Source of the DNA: Desulfotignum sp.
Lineage (GTDB): Bacteria > Desulfobacterota > Desulfobacteria > Desulfobacterales > Desulfobacteraceae
Reading direction: 5' to 3'
DNA length: 36,381 nucleotides
Assembly (NCBI GenBank): GCA_011390615.1
Contig: JAABSB010000011.1
Coordinates: 1-36,381 of the forward strand
Under the pieces are notes generated by a model that saw only the letters and a program-made list of their open reading frames with translations, did not search any database and was not told the DNA's origin. Of this stretch, positions 17,319 through 27,143 are shown one piece after another. Every line of letters begins with the position of its first letter. Position 1 is the first letter of the stretch. The position numbers and the translations under genes were made by a program.

Positions 17319-17939
17319 ATGAAAATCACTGACCCGCAAGTCATTAAAAACGGAGAAAATGATCTGATTGCATCCGTGCGGAAAAATCTTGATCAAGAGA
17401 TCATCAAAAAAATCATCGCCGATCAGATGGCCCGGACAGCGCTTGTGTCAAAAGGTGGACAGATAGTGGTGCATGACAACCAGGTTGCCTTCCGCATGGA
17501 TTTTGATCTCCAGTTGAGCGGCAGTCTTTTGTTTGACAGGCAGGGCAATTATATCGCAGATGTTCCTGAACCACTGACAGATTCCAAAGATCCTGAAAGC
17601 GTCACAGCATCGTTGGAAACAGAAGATCCGGAACTGCTGCAGCCAGATGCAGAGGAAGATCTTGCCCGGGCAGACCTTGACCGGGAACCGGAAGAAGAAT
17701 CTGATTCATCATCTCTGGAAGCTATGGAAACAGATATGGATGACAATGATATTGATGATCTGGATGACACAGATACCGGGGATACCGATTTCAGCCGGGA
17801 TGATCTGGATGATGACAACCTGGAATTCGGCAGCCTGGAACTGGAAGAAGACAGAGACGAAAACGATGTACTGGATGATGATATCGATGATATCCTCAAG
17901 GAAAGCCGGGAGTTCTGGGAAGAAAAAAAAGGCTCATAA
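17319..17939 (+). CDS. Hypothetical protein with very acidic C-terminal tail
   Basis: A 206-aa protein I do not recognise. Residues 1-85 look like a small folded alpha/beta domain (NLDQEIIKKIIADQMA, then a strand-rich QIVVHDNQVAFRMDFDLQLSGSLLF in two parts). From about residue 85 to 200 it is dominated by Asp, Glu and Ser, with repeated DDxD runs, and is probably disordered. AAGGAG precedes the ATG, and it starts 18 bp after the receiver-fusion gene, so it is the likely last gene of the operon. The tail could bind a basic or metal-containing partner. A function cannot be given. The base composition is skewed only because of GAT and GAA codons. Confidence 0.75.
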   Translation: MKITDPQVIKNGENDLIASVRKNLDQEIIKKIIADQMARTALVSKGGQIVVHDNQVAFRMDFDLQLSGSLLFDRQGNYIADVPEPLTDSKDPESVTASLETEDPELLQPDAEEDLARADLDREPEEESDSSSLEAMETDMDDNDIDDLDDTDTGDTDFSRDDLDDDNLEFGSLELEEDRDENDVLDDDIDDILKESREFWEEKKGS

Positions 17940-17982
17940 AAAAAAGCCCCCCATCCAGGCAATGCGGCCCGGATGGAAGGCT
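17938..17982 (-). terminator. Intrinsic terminator of ahcY
   Basis: In the minus direction a stem GGATGG/CCATCC, extended by AGCC/GGCT across a small internal loop, is followed at once by eight T residues (complement of 17938-17945). It lies 60 bp past the ahcY stop, overlapping the end of the convergent operon. Confidence 0.75.
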
Positions 17983-18041
17983 GTCCTACACATCTGAGAT
18001 CAGTTGTGCATATTTACTGCCGATACTGTCTGCATGCAGTA

Positions 18042-19487
18042 TTAATATCTGTAATGGTCTGATTTAAAAGGACCATTTTCTGGAATCCCGAGATAGTCTG
18101 CCTGCTCTTTGGTCAGCTTGGTCATGGTCACGGACAGATTTTTCAAATGCAGCCGTGCCACCTCCTCGTCCAGTTCCTTGGGCAGGGTATATACCTTTTT
18201 TTCCAGTTTTTCCGAAGCCAGCTTGATCTGGGCCAGGGTCTGGTTGGAAAAGCTGTTACTCATGACAAAACTGGGATGGCCGGTGGCACATCCAAGGTTC
18301 ACCAGGCGGCCTTCAGCCAGAACAATAACAGACCGCCCTGATTCCAGCACCCATTTGTCCACCTGGGGTTTGATGTTGATACGTTCTGCTTTGGGATTAT
18401 CCGTGAGATAGGACATTTCGATTTCATTGTCAAAATGGCCGATGTTGCAGATAATAGCCTCATCTTTCATTTCAGCGATGTGTTCGCCTTTGATCACATG
18501 GTAATTGCCTGTGGCTGTCACAAAGACATCACCCCGGGAAGCGGCCTGTTCCATGGTCACCACTTCAAAGCCCTCCATGGCTGCCTGCAAAGCACAGATG
18601 GGATCGATTTCCGTAATCAGGACAATGGCGCCATACCCTTTCATGGAAGCGGCACAGCCTTTCCCCACATCCCCGTATCCGGCAATCACCACGGTCTTTC
18701 CGGCAAGCATCACATCTGTTGCCCGCTTGATGCCGTCAGCCAAAGATTCTCTGCACCCGTAAAGGTTGTCAAACTTGGACTTGGTAACCGAGTCATTGAC
18801 ATTGATGGCTGGAAACAGCAATTGGTTTTTCGCTGCCAGCTGATAGAGCCGGTTGACACCGGTGGTGGTTTCCTCGGAAACCCCTTTGATGGCTTTGGCA
18901 ATGCGGGTCCATTTTTCCGGATCCTGTGCCTGGGATACCCGCAGACGGTCCATGAGACAGCGTTCATCCTGGCTGTGGGTGGGCTGGGATAAAAGTGCGG
19001 GATCTTTTTCCACCTTTACCCCCTGGTGCACAAACAAGGTGGCATCACCGCCATCATCAACAATCAGGTCCGGGCCGCTACCATCAGGCCAGAGCAGGGC
19101 CTGTTCCGTACACCACCAGAACTCTTCCAGGGTTTCGCCTTTCCAGGCAAACACGGCAGCAGTGCCTTTTTTGGCAATGGCCGCAGCTGCATGGTCCTGT
19201 GTGGAAAAGATATTGCACGTGGCCCACCTGATATCAGCACCCAGTTCATACAGGGTGTCGATGAGCATGGCTGTCTGGATGGTCATGTGCAGACTGCCCA
19301 TGATTTTCATACCTTTCAGGGGTTTTTCCGGGCCGTATTTTTCCCGGATGGCCATGAGGCCCGGCATCTCTTTTTCAGACAACTGCATGTCCTTGAGCCC
19401 CTCTTCGGCAAGATTGATATCCTTGACCTTGTTTTTTAATGTTAAATCAAGTTCTATGTAAGATGGATCTTTTGTTTGCTGCAACAT
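18042..19487 (-). CDS. ahcY: Adenosylhomocysteinase
   Basis: A 481-aa NAD-dependent S-adenosyl-L-homocysteine hydrolase, cytoplasmic and tetrameric in the family, splitting SAH to adenosine and homocysteine. Visible motifs: [18 protein letters not shown] (substrate site), [22 protein letters not shown], the NAD-binding [13 protein letters not shown] (about residues 270-282), [10 protein letters not shown] and the C-terminal tail KSDHYRY that closes the active site. The length fits the bacterial form carrying the extra insert. AAGGAG lies just upstream of the ATG. It is downstream of metK on the same strand but behind a terminator, so it may have its own control. Confidence 0.97.
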   Translation of the reverse strand: MLQQTKDPSYIELDLTLKNKVKDINLAEEGLKDMQLSEKEMPGLMAIREKYGPEKPLKGMKIMGSLHMTIQTAMLIDTLYELGADIRWATCNIFSTQDHAAAAIAKKGTAAVFAWKGETLEEFWWCTEQALLWPDGSGPDLIVDDGGDATLFVHQGVKVEKDPALLSQPTHSQDERCLMDRLRVSQAQDPEKWTRIAKAIKGVSEETTTGVNRLYQLAAKNQLLFPAINVNDSVTKSKFDNLYGCRESLADGIKRATDVMLAGKTVVIAGYGDVGKGCAASMKGYGAIVLITEIDPICALQAAMEGFEVVTMEQAASRGDVFVTATGNYHVIKGEHIAEMKDEAIICNIGHFDNEIEMSYLTDNPKAERINIKPQVDKWVLESGRSVIVLAEGRLVNLGCATGHPSFVMSNSFSNQTLAQIKLASEKLEKKVYTLPKELDEEVARLHLKNLSVTMTKLTKEQADYLGIPENGPFKSDHYRY

Positions 19488-19607
19488 TGTTACACTCCTT
19501 GGGATTGCTTAAAATTTCTAAATATACTCAATTGTTTTTTCAGTAACGCATCTGCGTTACTGGTCGGTTTGGTGACGAACATCGTCCTGAAGGAAACACT
19601 TTCCCAT
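19488..19607 (-). promoter_or_regulatory. Structured leader of ahcY
   Basis: Between the metK terminator and the ahcY ATG, the minus-strand sequence can form GACGA-TGT-TCGTC and then a perfect 8-bp hairpin AGTAACGC-AGAT-GCGTTACT (19542-19561). Next comes an AT-rich stretch and the ribosome binding site. I see no match to the published SAH riboswitch core. The hairpin has no T-run after it. Confidence 0.4.
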
Positions 19608-19645
19608 AAAAAGGCTGCCTGAACCGGAATTTTTCCAGATTCAGG
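19608..19645 (-). terminator. Intrinsic terminator of metK
   Basis: In the minus direction the hairpin CCTGAATC...GGTTCAGG (19618-19645, 8 outer pairs including a G-U, with further pairing inside) is followed 5 nt later by TTTTT (complement of 19608-19612). It starts 26 bp after the metK stop. Confidence 0.7.
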
Positions 19646-19670
19646 AAAACAGCCCTGCTGACAAATGTAC

Positions 19671-20843
19671 TTAGAGCCCTGCCAGTTCCCGGATCTGGTC
19701 TGCCCTGTCTGTTCTTTCCCAGGAAAAATCAGGGTCTTTGCGGCCAAAATGGCCGTATGCAGCGGTTTTTCGATAGATGGGCCGCAGCAGGTCAAGGGTT
19801 TCAATAATGGCGGCTGGTCTCAGGTCAAACACCTGTCTGACGATTTCCACCGCTTTTTTCTCAGGGATTTTACCGGTACCCATGAAATCCACCATCAAAG
19901 AAACCGGTTCTGCCACACCGATTGCATATGCCACCTGGACTTCGCATTTGTCTGCAATGCCTGAAGCAACAAGGTTTTTGGCCACATACCGGCCCATGTA
20001 GGAGGCACTTCTGTCCACTTTGGAAGGATCTTTTCCTGAAAAACATCCGCCCCCGTGGCTGCCCTGGCCGCCATAGGTATCCACGATAATTTTACGCCCG
20101 GTGAGGCCGCAGTCCCCCATGGGACCGCCGATTACAAACCGGCCTGTGGGATTGACAAAAAACCGGGTGTCACCGTCCATCATCTCCTTTGGGATGATTT
20201 TCCGAATCACTTCCTTGACCACCGCATCTTTCAGTTCTTCATAGGTCACATCATTGTTATGCTGGGTGGAAACCACCACAGCATCCACCCGTTCGGGTTT
20301 GCCGTTTCTGTATTCAATGGTAACCTGGGATTTGCCGTCAGGCCGCAGAAAATCCAACGCCCCGTTTTTCCTGACCTGGGTTAAGCGCTTGGTCAACTTG
20401 TGGGCAAAAAGGATGGGCATGGGCATGAGTTCTTCGGTTTCATTGGTGGCATACCCGAACATGAGCCCCTGGTCCCCGGCACCCTGTTCCTTGTGCAGGC
20501 CGGCCCCTTCATTTACACCCTGGGCGATGTCAACAGACTGCTGGTCAATACTGGTAATGACAGAGCAGGTTTTCCAGTCAAACCCCATGGTGGAAGAATT
20601 ATACCCGATATCCCTGATGGTGTTTCTGACAACTTCAGGAATATCCACATAGCATTCCGTGGTAATTTCTCCAGCCACCATGGCAAGTCCTGTGGTCACC
20701 AGGGTTTCACAGGCAACGCGGCAGCGTTTGTCTTCGGTCATGATGGCATCCAGGATGCTGTCTGATATGGCGTCTGCCACTTTGTCAGGATGGCCTTCTG
20801 TTACAGATTCAGATGTGAACAAAAATGATTGATTGTCTGACAT
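19671..20843 (-). CDS. metK: S-adenosylmethionine synthetase
   Basis: A 390-aa cytoplasmic enzyme making S-adenosylmethionine from methionine and ATP. Motifs: [19 protein letters not shown] near the N-terminus, [12 protein letters not shown] (about residues 115-126), and [17 protein letters not shown] (about 255-271), the P-loop-like and metal-binding segments of MetK. The start is ATG 20843, with AGGAG 6-7 nt upstream; an in-frame upstream extension lacks a ribosome binding site. A near-consensus promoter lies about 80 bp upstream. It is divergent from the adenosine-kinase-like gene and upstream of ahcY, so the three genes cover the S-adenosylmethionine cycle. Confidence 0.97.
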   Translation of the reverse strand: MSDNQSFLFTSESVTEGHPDKVADAISDSILDAIMTEDKRCRVACETLVTTGLAMVAGEITTECYVDIPEVVRNTIRDIGYNSSTMGFDWKTCSVITSIDQQSVDIAQGVNEGAGLHKEQGAGDQGLMFGYATNETEELMPMPILFAHKLTKRLTQVRKNGALDFLRPDGKSQVTIEYRNGKPERVDAVVVSTQHNNDVTYEELKDAVVKEVIRKIIPKEMMDGDTRFFVNPTGRFVIGGPMGDCGLTGRKIIVDTYGGQGSHGGGCFSGKDPSKVDRSASYMGRYVAKNLVASGIADKCEVQVAYAIGVAEPVSLMVDFMGTGKIPEKKAVEIVRQVFDLRPAAIIETLDLLRPIYRKTAAYGHFGRKDPDFSWERTDRADQIRELAGL

Positions 20844-20924
20844 TTCATGCTCCTTTTTTATGAAAGTGATAAAATTTGTAATGTCATGCGTGCATTTGTT
20901 TAGCTGCAATAATGTAGAATCTTG

Positions 20925-20953
20925 TTTATACCGGCTTATTCACCATTTGTCAA
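20925..20953 (-). promoter_or_regulatory. sigma70 promoter of metK
   Basis: Minus strand TTGACA (20948-20953), 17-bp spacer, TATAAA (20925-20930). This leaves a leader of about 75 nt. I see no SAM riboswitch motif in the leader. Confidence 0.8.
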
Positions 20954-21012
20954 TAGCTATCCAGAAATATATCAAGATATGTTCATATTTTGTTAAGAAT
21001 GCCAGAAAAGCC

Positions 21013-21040
21013 TTGACAACAGCCCTGTATTTTCTATGCT
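21013..21040 (+). promoter_or_regulatory. sigma70 promoter of the PfkB-family kinase
   Basis: TTGACA (21013-21018), 16-bp spacer, TATGCT (21035-21040), 34 bp before the ATG at 21075. It lies back to back with the metK promoter. Confidence 0.6.
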
Positions 21041-21074
21041 GGGGTGAACAAACCAACTTTTTTTGGAGATTCGT

Positions 21075-22055
21075 ATGACAAAACAATACAACAAACGCAT
21101 TACCGGTGTCGGGTCCGCCCTGGTGGATATCCTCATTAATGAAACAGATGATTTTCTAAAAATGCTGGATAAAAAAAAGGGGGGCATGACCCTGGTGGAA
21201 GCTGCAGATATTGATACTATCCTGTCAAAAACCAATGAAACCCCTGTTGTCGTTCCAGGGGGGGCTGCCTGCAACACCATCATAGGGGTGGGCCGCCTGG
21301 GGGGTGCTGCCAGGTTCATCGGCAGAAGGGGACAGGACAATTTCGGCACCCTGTTTGAAGACGCCCTGCGGTCGGCCCGGGTGGAACCAGAGCTGACCCT
21401 GTCTTCCTCCCCTACAGGCAGTGTTATCTCAGTGGTTACGCCGGATGCACAGCGGTCCATGTTTACCTATCTGGGTGCATCTACGGAAATGGACCCGGCA
21501 CGGATCGGACCGGATCTGTTTGCAGATACCGCCATATCCATCATTGAAGGCTACCTGCTGTTCAACCCTGACCTGATGATGGCATCGGTGCGGGCAGCCA
21601 AAGAAGCCGGTTCTCTGATTGCACTGGACCTGGCCAGTTTTGAGGTGGTGAATGCCTGCCGCCCTATTCTGGAAGATGTGATCCGGGACTATGTGGACAT
21701 TCTCATTGCCAATGAAGATGAGGCTGCCGCCTTTACCGGTTTCACACAGGAAGAAAACGCAATCAAGGCGTTGTCTGAACATGTCACATATGCTGTGTTG
21801 AAGCTGGGAAAAAAAGGCAGCTGTGTATCATTTAATGGCACCATTACCAAGATTGCAGCAAAAACCGATCATCCCCCCAAAGACACCACCGGTGCCGGTG
21901 ATCTGTGGGCGGCTGGATTTCTTTTCGGCATTGCCAACGGTTTTTCCATTGAAAAAAGCGGGACCCTTGCATCGGCCTGCGGGTACGAGGTGTGCCAGGT
22001 GGTGGGTGCCCAGATCCCCAAACAGGGATGGAAAAGGATCCGGGCATTGCTATAA
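21075..22055 (+). CDS. PfkB-family sugar/nucleoside kinase, probable adenosine kinase
   Basis: A 326-aa ribokinase-fold kinase. The C-terminal PfkB signature DTTGAGDLWAAGFL (about residues 271-284) includes the catalytic Asp. The N-terminal GVGSALVDIL and VVPGGAACNT segments resemble the adenosine-kinase and inosine-guanosine-kinase branch. Start: ATG 21075 with TTGGAG as ribosome binding site; the TTG inside that motif is not used. Its position, divergent from metK and next to ahcY, supports phosphorylation of the adenosine released by AhcY. Substrate is inferred from context and family; a sugar substrate is not excluded. It converges on lon with a 31-bp gap that holds no clear terminator. 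Confidence 0.85.
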   Translation: MTKQYNKRITGVGSALVDILINETDDFLKMLDKKKGGMTLVEAADIDTILSKTNETPVVVPGGAACNTIIGVGRLGGAARFIGRRGQDNFGTLFEDALRSARVEPELTLSSSPTGSVISVVTPDAQRSMFTYLGASTEMDPARIGPDLFADTAISIIEGYLLFNPDLMMASVRAAKEAGSLIALDLASFEVVNACRPILEDVIRDYVDILIANEDEAAAFTGFTQEENAIKALSEHVTYAVLKLGKKGSCVSFNGTITKIAAKTDHPPKDTTGAGDLWAAGFLFGIANGFSIEKSGTLASACGYEVCQVVGAQIPKQGWKRIRALL

Positions 22056-22086
22056 CCGCTGTTTTTCCAGACGGTCCAGTGCGCTT

Positions 22087-24522
22087 TTACTTTTTTTCAA
22101 ACACCTGTTTGAAAACTTCTCTGTAATGTTTGACAAAGGAAAAATCGATGCCTTCCTTGATGTGATCAGGCAGTTTTTCAAATTCACTGATGCACCCTTC
22201 CGGCAGGATAATCTCATTGATGCCGGATCTTCTGGCAGCAATGATCTTTTCTTTGATTCCCCCCACAGGCAGCACCTTGCCTGTGAGGGTGATTTCACCG
22301 GTCATGGCCAGGGGACGTGAAATTACCTTTTTGCGGGCCAAAGAAACAAGGGCTGTGGTGATGGTGATACCGGCACTGGGGCCATCTTTGGGGGTGGCCC
22401 CTTCAGGCACATGCAGGTGGATAAATGCTTCATCAAAATAACCGGTATCAATACCAAAAGATTTGGCATTTGCCCGCACATGGGACAGGGCAATGGAAGC
22501 TGATTCCTGCATCACATCCCCGAGTTTACCGGTCAGCTTGATACCGGATCCCTTTTCATGGACCTTCACCGCTTCAATAGGCATGGTGACCCCGCCCAGG
22601 GATGTCCAGGCAAGGCCTGTGGCAATGCCCACCCCCTGCATCTGTTTCTCTTTTTTAAACACCGGAAGCCCCAGGTATTTCTCCAGGGACTTAATGGTCA
22701 CCCGTACTTTTTCGTTTTCCCCCTTTAAAATGGTGACAATACTTTTGCGGATGATTTTGTTGAGAAGCTTTTCCAGACTCCGCACACCTGCTTCCCTGGC
22801 ATAACCTTCAATCAGATACCGGATGGTGGGATCGGTGATGGTGATTGTGGAGGCTGCCAGTTTGTTGCGTTTCAGGAGTTTGGGCCACAGGTGTTTTCTG
22901 GCGATTTCAATTTTTTCCTGGGTGATGTATCCGGACAGGTTGATCCGGTCCATGCGGTCCAGCAAAGGGCTGGGAATGGTATCCAGGGTATTGGCCGTAC
23001 AGATGAACAGGACATTGGACAAATTGATGCGCAGGTCCAGGTAATGGTCCAGAAATTCGGCATTCTGCTCAGGATCCAGCACCTCCAGCAGGGCAGATGC
23101 CGGATCGCCCTGATAGGAAATCCCGATCTTGTCCACTTCATCCAGCATGATCACAGGATTGGCAACTTTTGTATCTTTCAAGGCCTGGACCATCTTCCCG
23201 GGCATGGCCCCCACATAGGTCCTGCGGTGACCCTTTATTTCCGCCTCATCCCGTATCCCCCCGAGACTGAACCGGTAAAATTTGCGGCCCAGGGCCTCGG
23301 CAATGGACTTGCCAATGGAGGTTTTGCCCACACCGGGCGGGCCCACAAACAAAATGATGGAACCAGAGACATCTTTTTTATATACCCCTGCGGCAAAGAA
23401 CTCGATAATCCGCTCCTTGACATCCGACAGCCCGGCATGGTCCCGGTCCAGCACCTGTTCTGCCCGTTCAATGTCTATGTTGTCCTCGGAATACACCCCC
23501 CAGGGAAAAGAGGTTACCCAGTCAAGATAATTTCGGGTAACACCGTATTCAGCAGACCCGGTTTCCAGCACAGACAGTTTTTCAATCTCTTCTTCAAAGC
23601 GTTTGGCCACCTCTTCCGGCGGGTCAAGCGCTTCAAATCGTTGTTTGAACCGGTCCACATCCGATGTTTTGTCATCTTTCTGCATCCCCAGTTCTTTCTG
23701 GATAGCCTTGAGCTGTTCCTTGAGAAAAAACTTGCGTTTGTTCTCATCCACCTGGGTATTAATGTCCTTTCGAATCTGGGTCTGGAGCTTGGCAATTTCA
23801 ATTTCCTTCTGCAGCAGCATGAGTACCTGCTTCATACGGTCCATGACAGATTCGGTTTCCAGAATTTCCTGGAGCACATCCCCGGATGCCGTGGTAATTC
23901 CGGCGGCAAAATCGGTCAAAGGAGAGGGCTGATCCGGGCTGAACCGTCCCAGGTACTGCTTGAGTTCTTCTGAATACAGCGGATTCAAGGACAGGAGCTG
24001 CTTGATGGAACTGATGATGGAAATCGCATACGCCTTGAGTTTGTCCTCATCTTCATCCAGCGGCTTGAAATACTCCACCTGGACCACAAAAGGGGGCTTG
24101 TCAGACAAAAACTTCTTGATTTTAAAGCGTTCCAGGCCCTGGGCAATGAACTGGATATTGTCTTCCACGTCCACCATGTTGAGCATCCGCACCACACAAC
24201 CGACTTCAGGAAAATCCTCCTTATAGACATATTTTCCTTTAACTTCAGATAGATAGCTGAGTCCCAGCAGGCTGTGGGAATCATTGGCCGCCTTGACCAA
24301 CGTTTTTTCCCACCGCTGTTTGCTGACCACCAGCGGCTGCACCTGGGCCGGCAGATGGGGACGTCCTGTTATGGGCACGATATATAGAATATCCGGCTTA
24401 TGGCTTTGCCTGATAAGCTGCCCTCCGGTGTTCTGTTTTTTTTCCTTTTTTTCTGTTTCCTCTTCACCTTCACCGTCACCATTCACAATTTCAGGGGTAA
24501 TGGGTCTGTTGTCCTCGGTCAT
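22087..24522 (-). CDS. lon: ATP-dependent protease Lon
   Basis: An 811-aa soluble Lon protease of bacterial LonA type. It has an N-terminal substrate-binding domain (about residues 45-250) preceded by a short, very acidic and lysine-rich tail ([12 protein letters not shown]). The AAA+ module carries Walker A GPPGVGKT (about 375) and Walker [10 protein letters not shown]. The C-terminal protease domain has the Ser in PKDGPSAGI and a Lys in the KEKIIAARR segment. ATG 24522 has AGAGGTG just upstream; a TTG 36 bp further out is unlikely. It is monocistronic, between feoB and the PfkB-family gene. I find no CIRCE element upstream, so HrcA control is not supported. Confidence 0.97.
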   Translation of the reverse strand: MTEDNRPITPEIVNGDGEGEEETEKKEKKQNTGGQLIRQSHKPDILYIVPITGRPHLPAQVQPLVVSKQRWEKTLVKAANDSHSLLGLSYLSEVKGKYVYKEDFPEVGCVVRMLNMVDVEDNIQFIAQGLERFKIKKFLSDKPPFVVQVEYFKPLDEDEDKLKAYAISIISSIKQLLSLNPLYSEELKQYLGRFSPDQPSPLTDFAAGITTASGDVLQEILETESVMDRMKQVLMLLQKEIEIAKLQTQIRKDINTQVDENKRKFFLKEQLKAIQKELGMQKDDKTSDVDRFKQRFEALDPPEEVAKRFEEEIEKLSVLETGSAEYGVTRNYLDWVTSFPWGVYSEDNIDIERAEQVLDRDHAGLSDVKERIIEFFAAGVYKKDVSGSIILFVGPPGVGKTSIGKSIAEALGRKFYRFSLGGIRDEAEIKGHRRTYVGAMPGKMVQALKDTKVANPVIMLDEVDKIGISYQGDPASALLEVLDPEQNAEFLDHYLDLRINLSNVLFICTANTLDTIPSPLLDRMDRINLSGYITQEKIEIARKHLWPKLLKRNKLAASTITITDPTIRYLIEGYAREAGVRSLEKLLNKIIRKSIVTILKGENEKVRVTIKSLEKYLGLPVFKKEKQMQGVGIATGLAWTSLGGVTMPIEAVKVHEKGSGIKLTGKLGDVMQESASIALSHVRANAKSFGIDTGYFDEAFIHLHVPEGATPKDGPSAGITITTALVSLARKKVISRPLAMTGEITLTGKVLPVGGIKEKIIAARRSGINEIILPEGCISEFEKLPDHIKEGIDFSFVKHYREVFKQVFEKK

Positions 24523-24568
24523 ATAACACCTCTGCTGTGCATTGGGGTTTGCAGTCAATAATGTTTAT

Positions 24569-24596
24569 ACTATAATATTGTTTTTTCCCATGACAA
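24569..24596 (-). promoter_or_regulatory. Candidate sigma70 promoter of lon
   Basis: Minus strand TTGTCA (24591-24596), 16-bp spacer, TATAGT (24569-24574), 47 bp before the lon ATG. Confidence 0.5.
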
Positions 24597-24643
24597 CCCA
24601 AACAGCAACAATTAGCGAAATTCCAGCAAAATTCATACCATGG

Positions 24644-26773
24644 TTATGACATGATCCAGGTGGCGGTCTGGAAAAACCCGATGGACACCCCCAGTGCCAG
24701 CAGGGTATTGAACACCATGGAAAACGCCCCCCATTTCCATGATCCTGACTCTTTTGCAATACAGACCACTGTGACAAAGCAGGGGGAATAAAAAATGGTG
24801 AACAGAATCAGGCTGAAGGCTGTGACAGGCCCCCACCCAGGGTCAGACTGCAGCCGCTCTGACAAAGACCCGGCATCTTCAGGATCCACATCTCCCAGGG
24901 AATAGGCGGTTCCCAGGGTGGACACCACCACCTCTTTGGCGGCAAATCCCCCCACCAGGGCAATATTGGTCTGCCAGTCAAACCCGGCCAGGTGGGTTAT
25001 ACTTTCCAGGGCCGTTCCCATGCGGCCGGCAATGGAATACCGCAGGGCTGTGGCAGCCGGACCCGCCTGTTCTTCACCTGTCTGCCGGGCCGCTGCCTGC
25101 TGTGTGCCTGCCGGGGCAGGATCGGCCATTTTTGCGGTGTCCAGCCGGGGGAAGGTCATCATGGCCCACAGCACAATAGAAATACCCAGAATGACCGTAC
25201 CGGCTTTCCTGATATACTGCCAGGTGCGTTCCCAGGTATGGATGGCCAGGCCCCTGAAGGTGGGCAGCCGGTAAGGGGGCAGTTCCATGACAAAGGGGGT
25301 GGCCGGTCCCGTTATCACCGTGGACCGCAGCAGCCTGGCTACCAGCAGTGCCCCGGCCCAGGAGATAAAAGTTATAAGAAGCATGACCCGGGCCCGGTGC
25401 TCAGTGAAAAATGCGGCCACCAGCAGGGCATACACCGGCAGCTTTGCCCCGCAGTTCATGAAGGGCACGGTGAGCAGGGTGGCCAGGCGCTCTTTGGGAG
25501 ATTTGAGGGTCCGGGTGGCCATAACCCCGGGTACGGCGCAGCCGCCGGCGATGCCGCCGGAGACGATAAAGGCCATGACCGATGCGCCATGCAGGCCGAA
25601 TATACGGAAGACCCGGTCCAGCATGAATGCCATCCGGGCCAGATACCCGGAATCTTCCAGAAAAGAAATCCCCAAAAACATGAACAGGATCAAAGGCACA
25701 AATCCCAGGACCCCGCCCACCCCGTCAATGATGCCGGAAATCATAAGGGATTTGATAAGCCCGTCTGAAAGCAGGCTGTCCACCCTGCCCCCCAGCCAGG
25801 CAAATAGATTTTCACACCATGCCACAGGCACCGCACTGTAGGCAAAAGTGAACTGATAGAGCCCCATGAGCACCGCCACCATGAGCAGCGGCCCCAGAAA
25901 CCGATGGGTGACAATTTTGTCTATCTTGTCAGATATTTCCAGCCGGTTCTGATCCCGGGACCAGGTCATCACCCCCTGTTTGAGGATGGATGATATGAAC
26001 CCGTAACGCTGGTCCGCAATCATGCCTTCCGGATGGGTATCCAGGGTGGTGTCCAGATGGCGGGCCAGGGTCTGTGCGGTATTTGTCAGCCATGCATGGG
26101 TTTCCGGGTTCTGTTTTTTACCCATTTCCAGGATCTGCAGATCATTTTCCAGATATTTGAGGGCCACCCATCTGGGAACGTATTGGCTGGTCAAAAAATT
26201 GTCAAATCGGATTTTTGCTTCCATCTCATCTAAAGCCCCGTCAATATCCCGGCCATAGGAGATCTGCAAAGGGGCAGGCCGGGTTTTGGCATGGCGGGCC
26301 ACTGTTTTGAGCAGCTGCTCCCTGCCTTTTCCTGTCCGGGCCACCATGGGCACCACCGCCACCCCCAGCAGGGCGGACAGTTTTTCAATATCGATGTCAA
26401 TGCCCCGTTTTTCTGCCACATCCATCATATTCAAGGCAATGCAGACACTGATCCCCATTTCCATGAACTGAAGGGTCAGATACAGGTTGCGCTCCAGGTT
26501 GGATGCGTCCACAATGTTGACAATCATGGCAGGCTGCTCTGTGACGATGAAATCCCTTGCCACCACCTCTTCCTGTGAATAGGCACTCAGAGAATAGGTG
26601 CCCGGCAGATCCACCACATGAAACTCATCACTGCCGGATACACACCTGCCCTGTTTTTTTTCCACGGTCACGCCGGGATAATTGCCCACATGCTGTCTGG
26701 CACCGGTGAGAACATTGAACAAGGTTGTTTTGCCGGAATTGGGGTTGCCGGCCAGCGCAATGGCGATACCCAT
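24644..26773 (-). CDS. feoB: Ferrous iron transporter FeoB
   Basis: A 709-aa inner-membrane Fe(II) transporter. The N-terminal G-domain has G1 GNPNSGKT (residues 9-16), DLPGTYSLS (G3) and NMMD (G4). A helical spacer follows, then a membrane domain from about residue 290 with the two inverted gate repeats: GCAVPGVMATR and NCGAKLPVYALL in the first, and GGFAAKEVVVSTLG and YSPCFVTV in the second. A cytoplasmic-type Ala, Gln and Glu-rich insert lies at about 560-590. GGAGGTG precedes the ATG. The start is 1 bp after the feoA stop, so the two are translated together. There is no feoC. It is probably repressed by the divergent DtxR-family regulator or by Fur. Confidence 0.97.
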   Translation of the reverse strand: MGIAIALAGNPNSGKTTLFNVLTGARQHVGNYPGVTVEKKQGRCVSGSDEFHVVDLPGTYSLSAYSQEEVVARDFIVTEQPAMIVNIVDASNLERNLYLTLQFMEMGISVCIALNMMDVAEKRGIDIDIEKLSALLGVAVVPMVARTGKGREQLLKTVARHAKTRPAPLQISYGRDIDGALDEMEAKIRFDNFLTSQYVPRWVALKYLENDLQILEMGKKQNPETHAWLTNTAQTLARHLDTTLDTHPEGMIADQRYGFISSILKQGVMTWSRDQNRLEISDKIDKIVTHRFLGPLLMVAVLMGLYQFTFAYSAVPVAWCENLFAWLGGRVDSLLSDGLIKSLMISGIIDGVGGVLGFVPLILFMFLGISFLEDSGYLARMAFMLDRVFRIFGLHGASVMAFIVSGGIAGGCAVPGVMATRTLKSPKERLATLLTVPFMNCGAKLPVYALLVAAFFTEHRARVMLLITFISWAGALLVARLLRSTVITGPATPFVMELPPYRLPTFRGLAIHTWERTWQYIRKAGTVILGISIVLWAMMTFPRLDTAKMADPAPAGTQQAAARQTGEEQAGPAATALRYSIAGRMGTALESITHLAGFDWQTNIALVGGFAAKEVVVSTLGTAYSLGDVDPEDAGSLSERLQSDPGWGPVTAFSLILFTIFYSPCFVTVVCIAKESGSWKWGAFSMVFNTLLALGVSIGFFQTATWIMS

Positions 26774-26774
26774 C

Positions 26775-27008
26775 TTAATTCACCTCCACAAGAATATGGT
26801 CTGCTTCATTGTTGCGCAGGGTCAGGGTGAATCCCATGATCCGCAAAGACACCGGATCATACAGCGGGGCTTTGCCCTGGATCTGGATCTCTTTGCCCGG
26901 AACCAGACCCATGTCCCGAAGCCTTGTGCCCAGTTCGCCTCTGGCCTTGATACCGGCAATGGTGCCGGTCTGGTTCACCTGCATTTGTCTCAATTGGATA
27001 TATGGCAT
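26775..27008 (-). CDS. feoA: FeoA-family protein
   Basis: A 77-aa SH3-like cytoplasmic protein needed for FeoB-dependent iron uptake. It has the usual pattern GTIAGIKARGELGTRLRDMG followed by LVPGKEIQ and a C-terminal NNEADHILVE strand. It is of normal length. It leads the feoAB operon from a strong promoter about 70-100 bp upstream. Confidence 0.93.
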   Translation of the reverse strand: MPYIQLRQMQVNQTGTIAGIKARGELGTRLRDMGLVPGKEIQIQGKAPLYDPVSLRIMGFTLTLRNNEADHILVEVN

Positions 27009-27081
27009 TGGTTTTCTCCTTTGTGTGAATATATATGTAAAAAACCATATTTTGCTGTTGATTTCGCTCTACTTTCGAAGT

Positions 27082-27110
27082 TTTATAAAGCTAACTTTTA
27101 ATATTGTCAA
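27082..27110 (-). promoter_or_regulatory. sigma70 promoter of feoAB
   Basis: Minus strand TTGACA (27105-27110), 17-bp spacer, TATAAA (27082-27087). The spacer contains AAAGTTAGCTTT, which loosely resembles the core of DtxR/IdeR operators (GTTAGnCTAAC). An ACTTTCGAAGT near-palindrome (27071-27081) lies near the expected transcription start. Confidence 0.75.
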
Positions 27111-27119
27111 TAACATTAT

Positions 27120-27143
27120 AAAATATTTATGAAAATATTTATT
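27120..27143. repeat. Tandem 12-bp AT-rich repeat between divergent iron promoters
   Basis: Two direct copies, AAAATATTTATG and AAAATATTTATT (11 of 12 identical), lie exactly between the feoAB -35 and the DtxR-family -35, and the second touches the latter. They are good candidates for a shared Fur-like or DtxR-like operator. Confidence 0.5.

Noticed and set aside
18023-18042. ATACTG...CAGTAT hairpin as terminator of the binding-protein operon
   Set aside because: The stem is short with an 8-nt loop and is not followed by a T-run; it also runs into the ahcY stop codon.
19542-19561. Hairpin before ahcY as a terminator
   Set aside because: The 8-bp stem has no T-run after it on either strand. 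The real metK terminator is at 19608-19645.
20844-20924. SAM riboswitch in the metK leader
   Set aside because: The roughly 75-nt leader is AT-rich with no recognisable SAM-I, SAM-II or SAM/SAH core.
24523-24643. Heat-shock control of lon (CIRCE or sigma32)
   Set aside because: No TTAGCACTC-N9-GAGTGCTAA element and no convincing sigma32 pair; only a sigma70-like promoter is visible.
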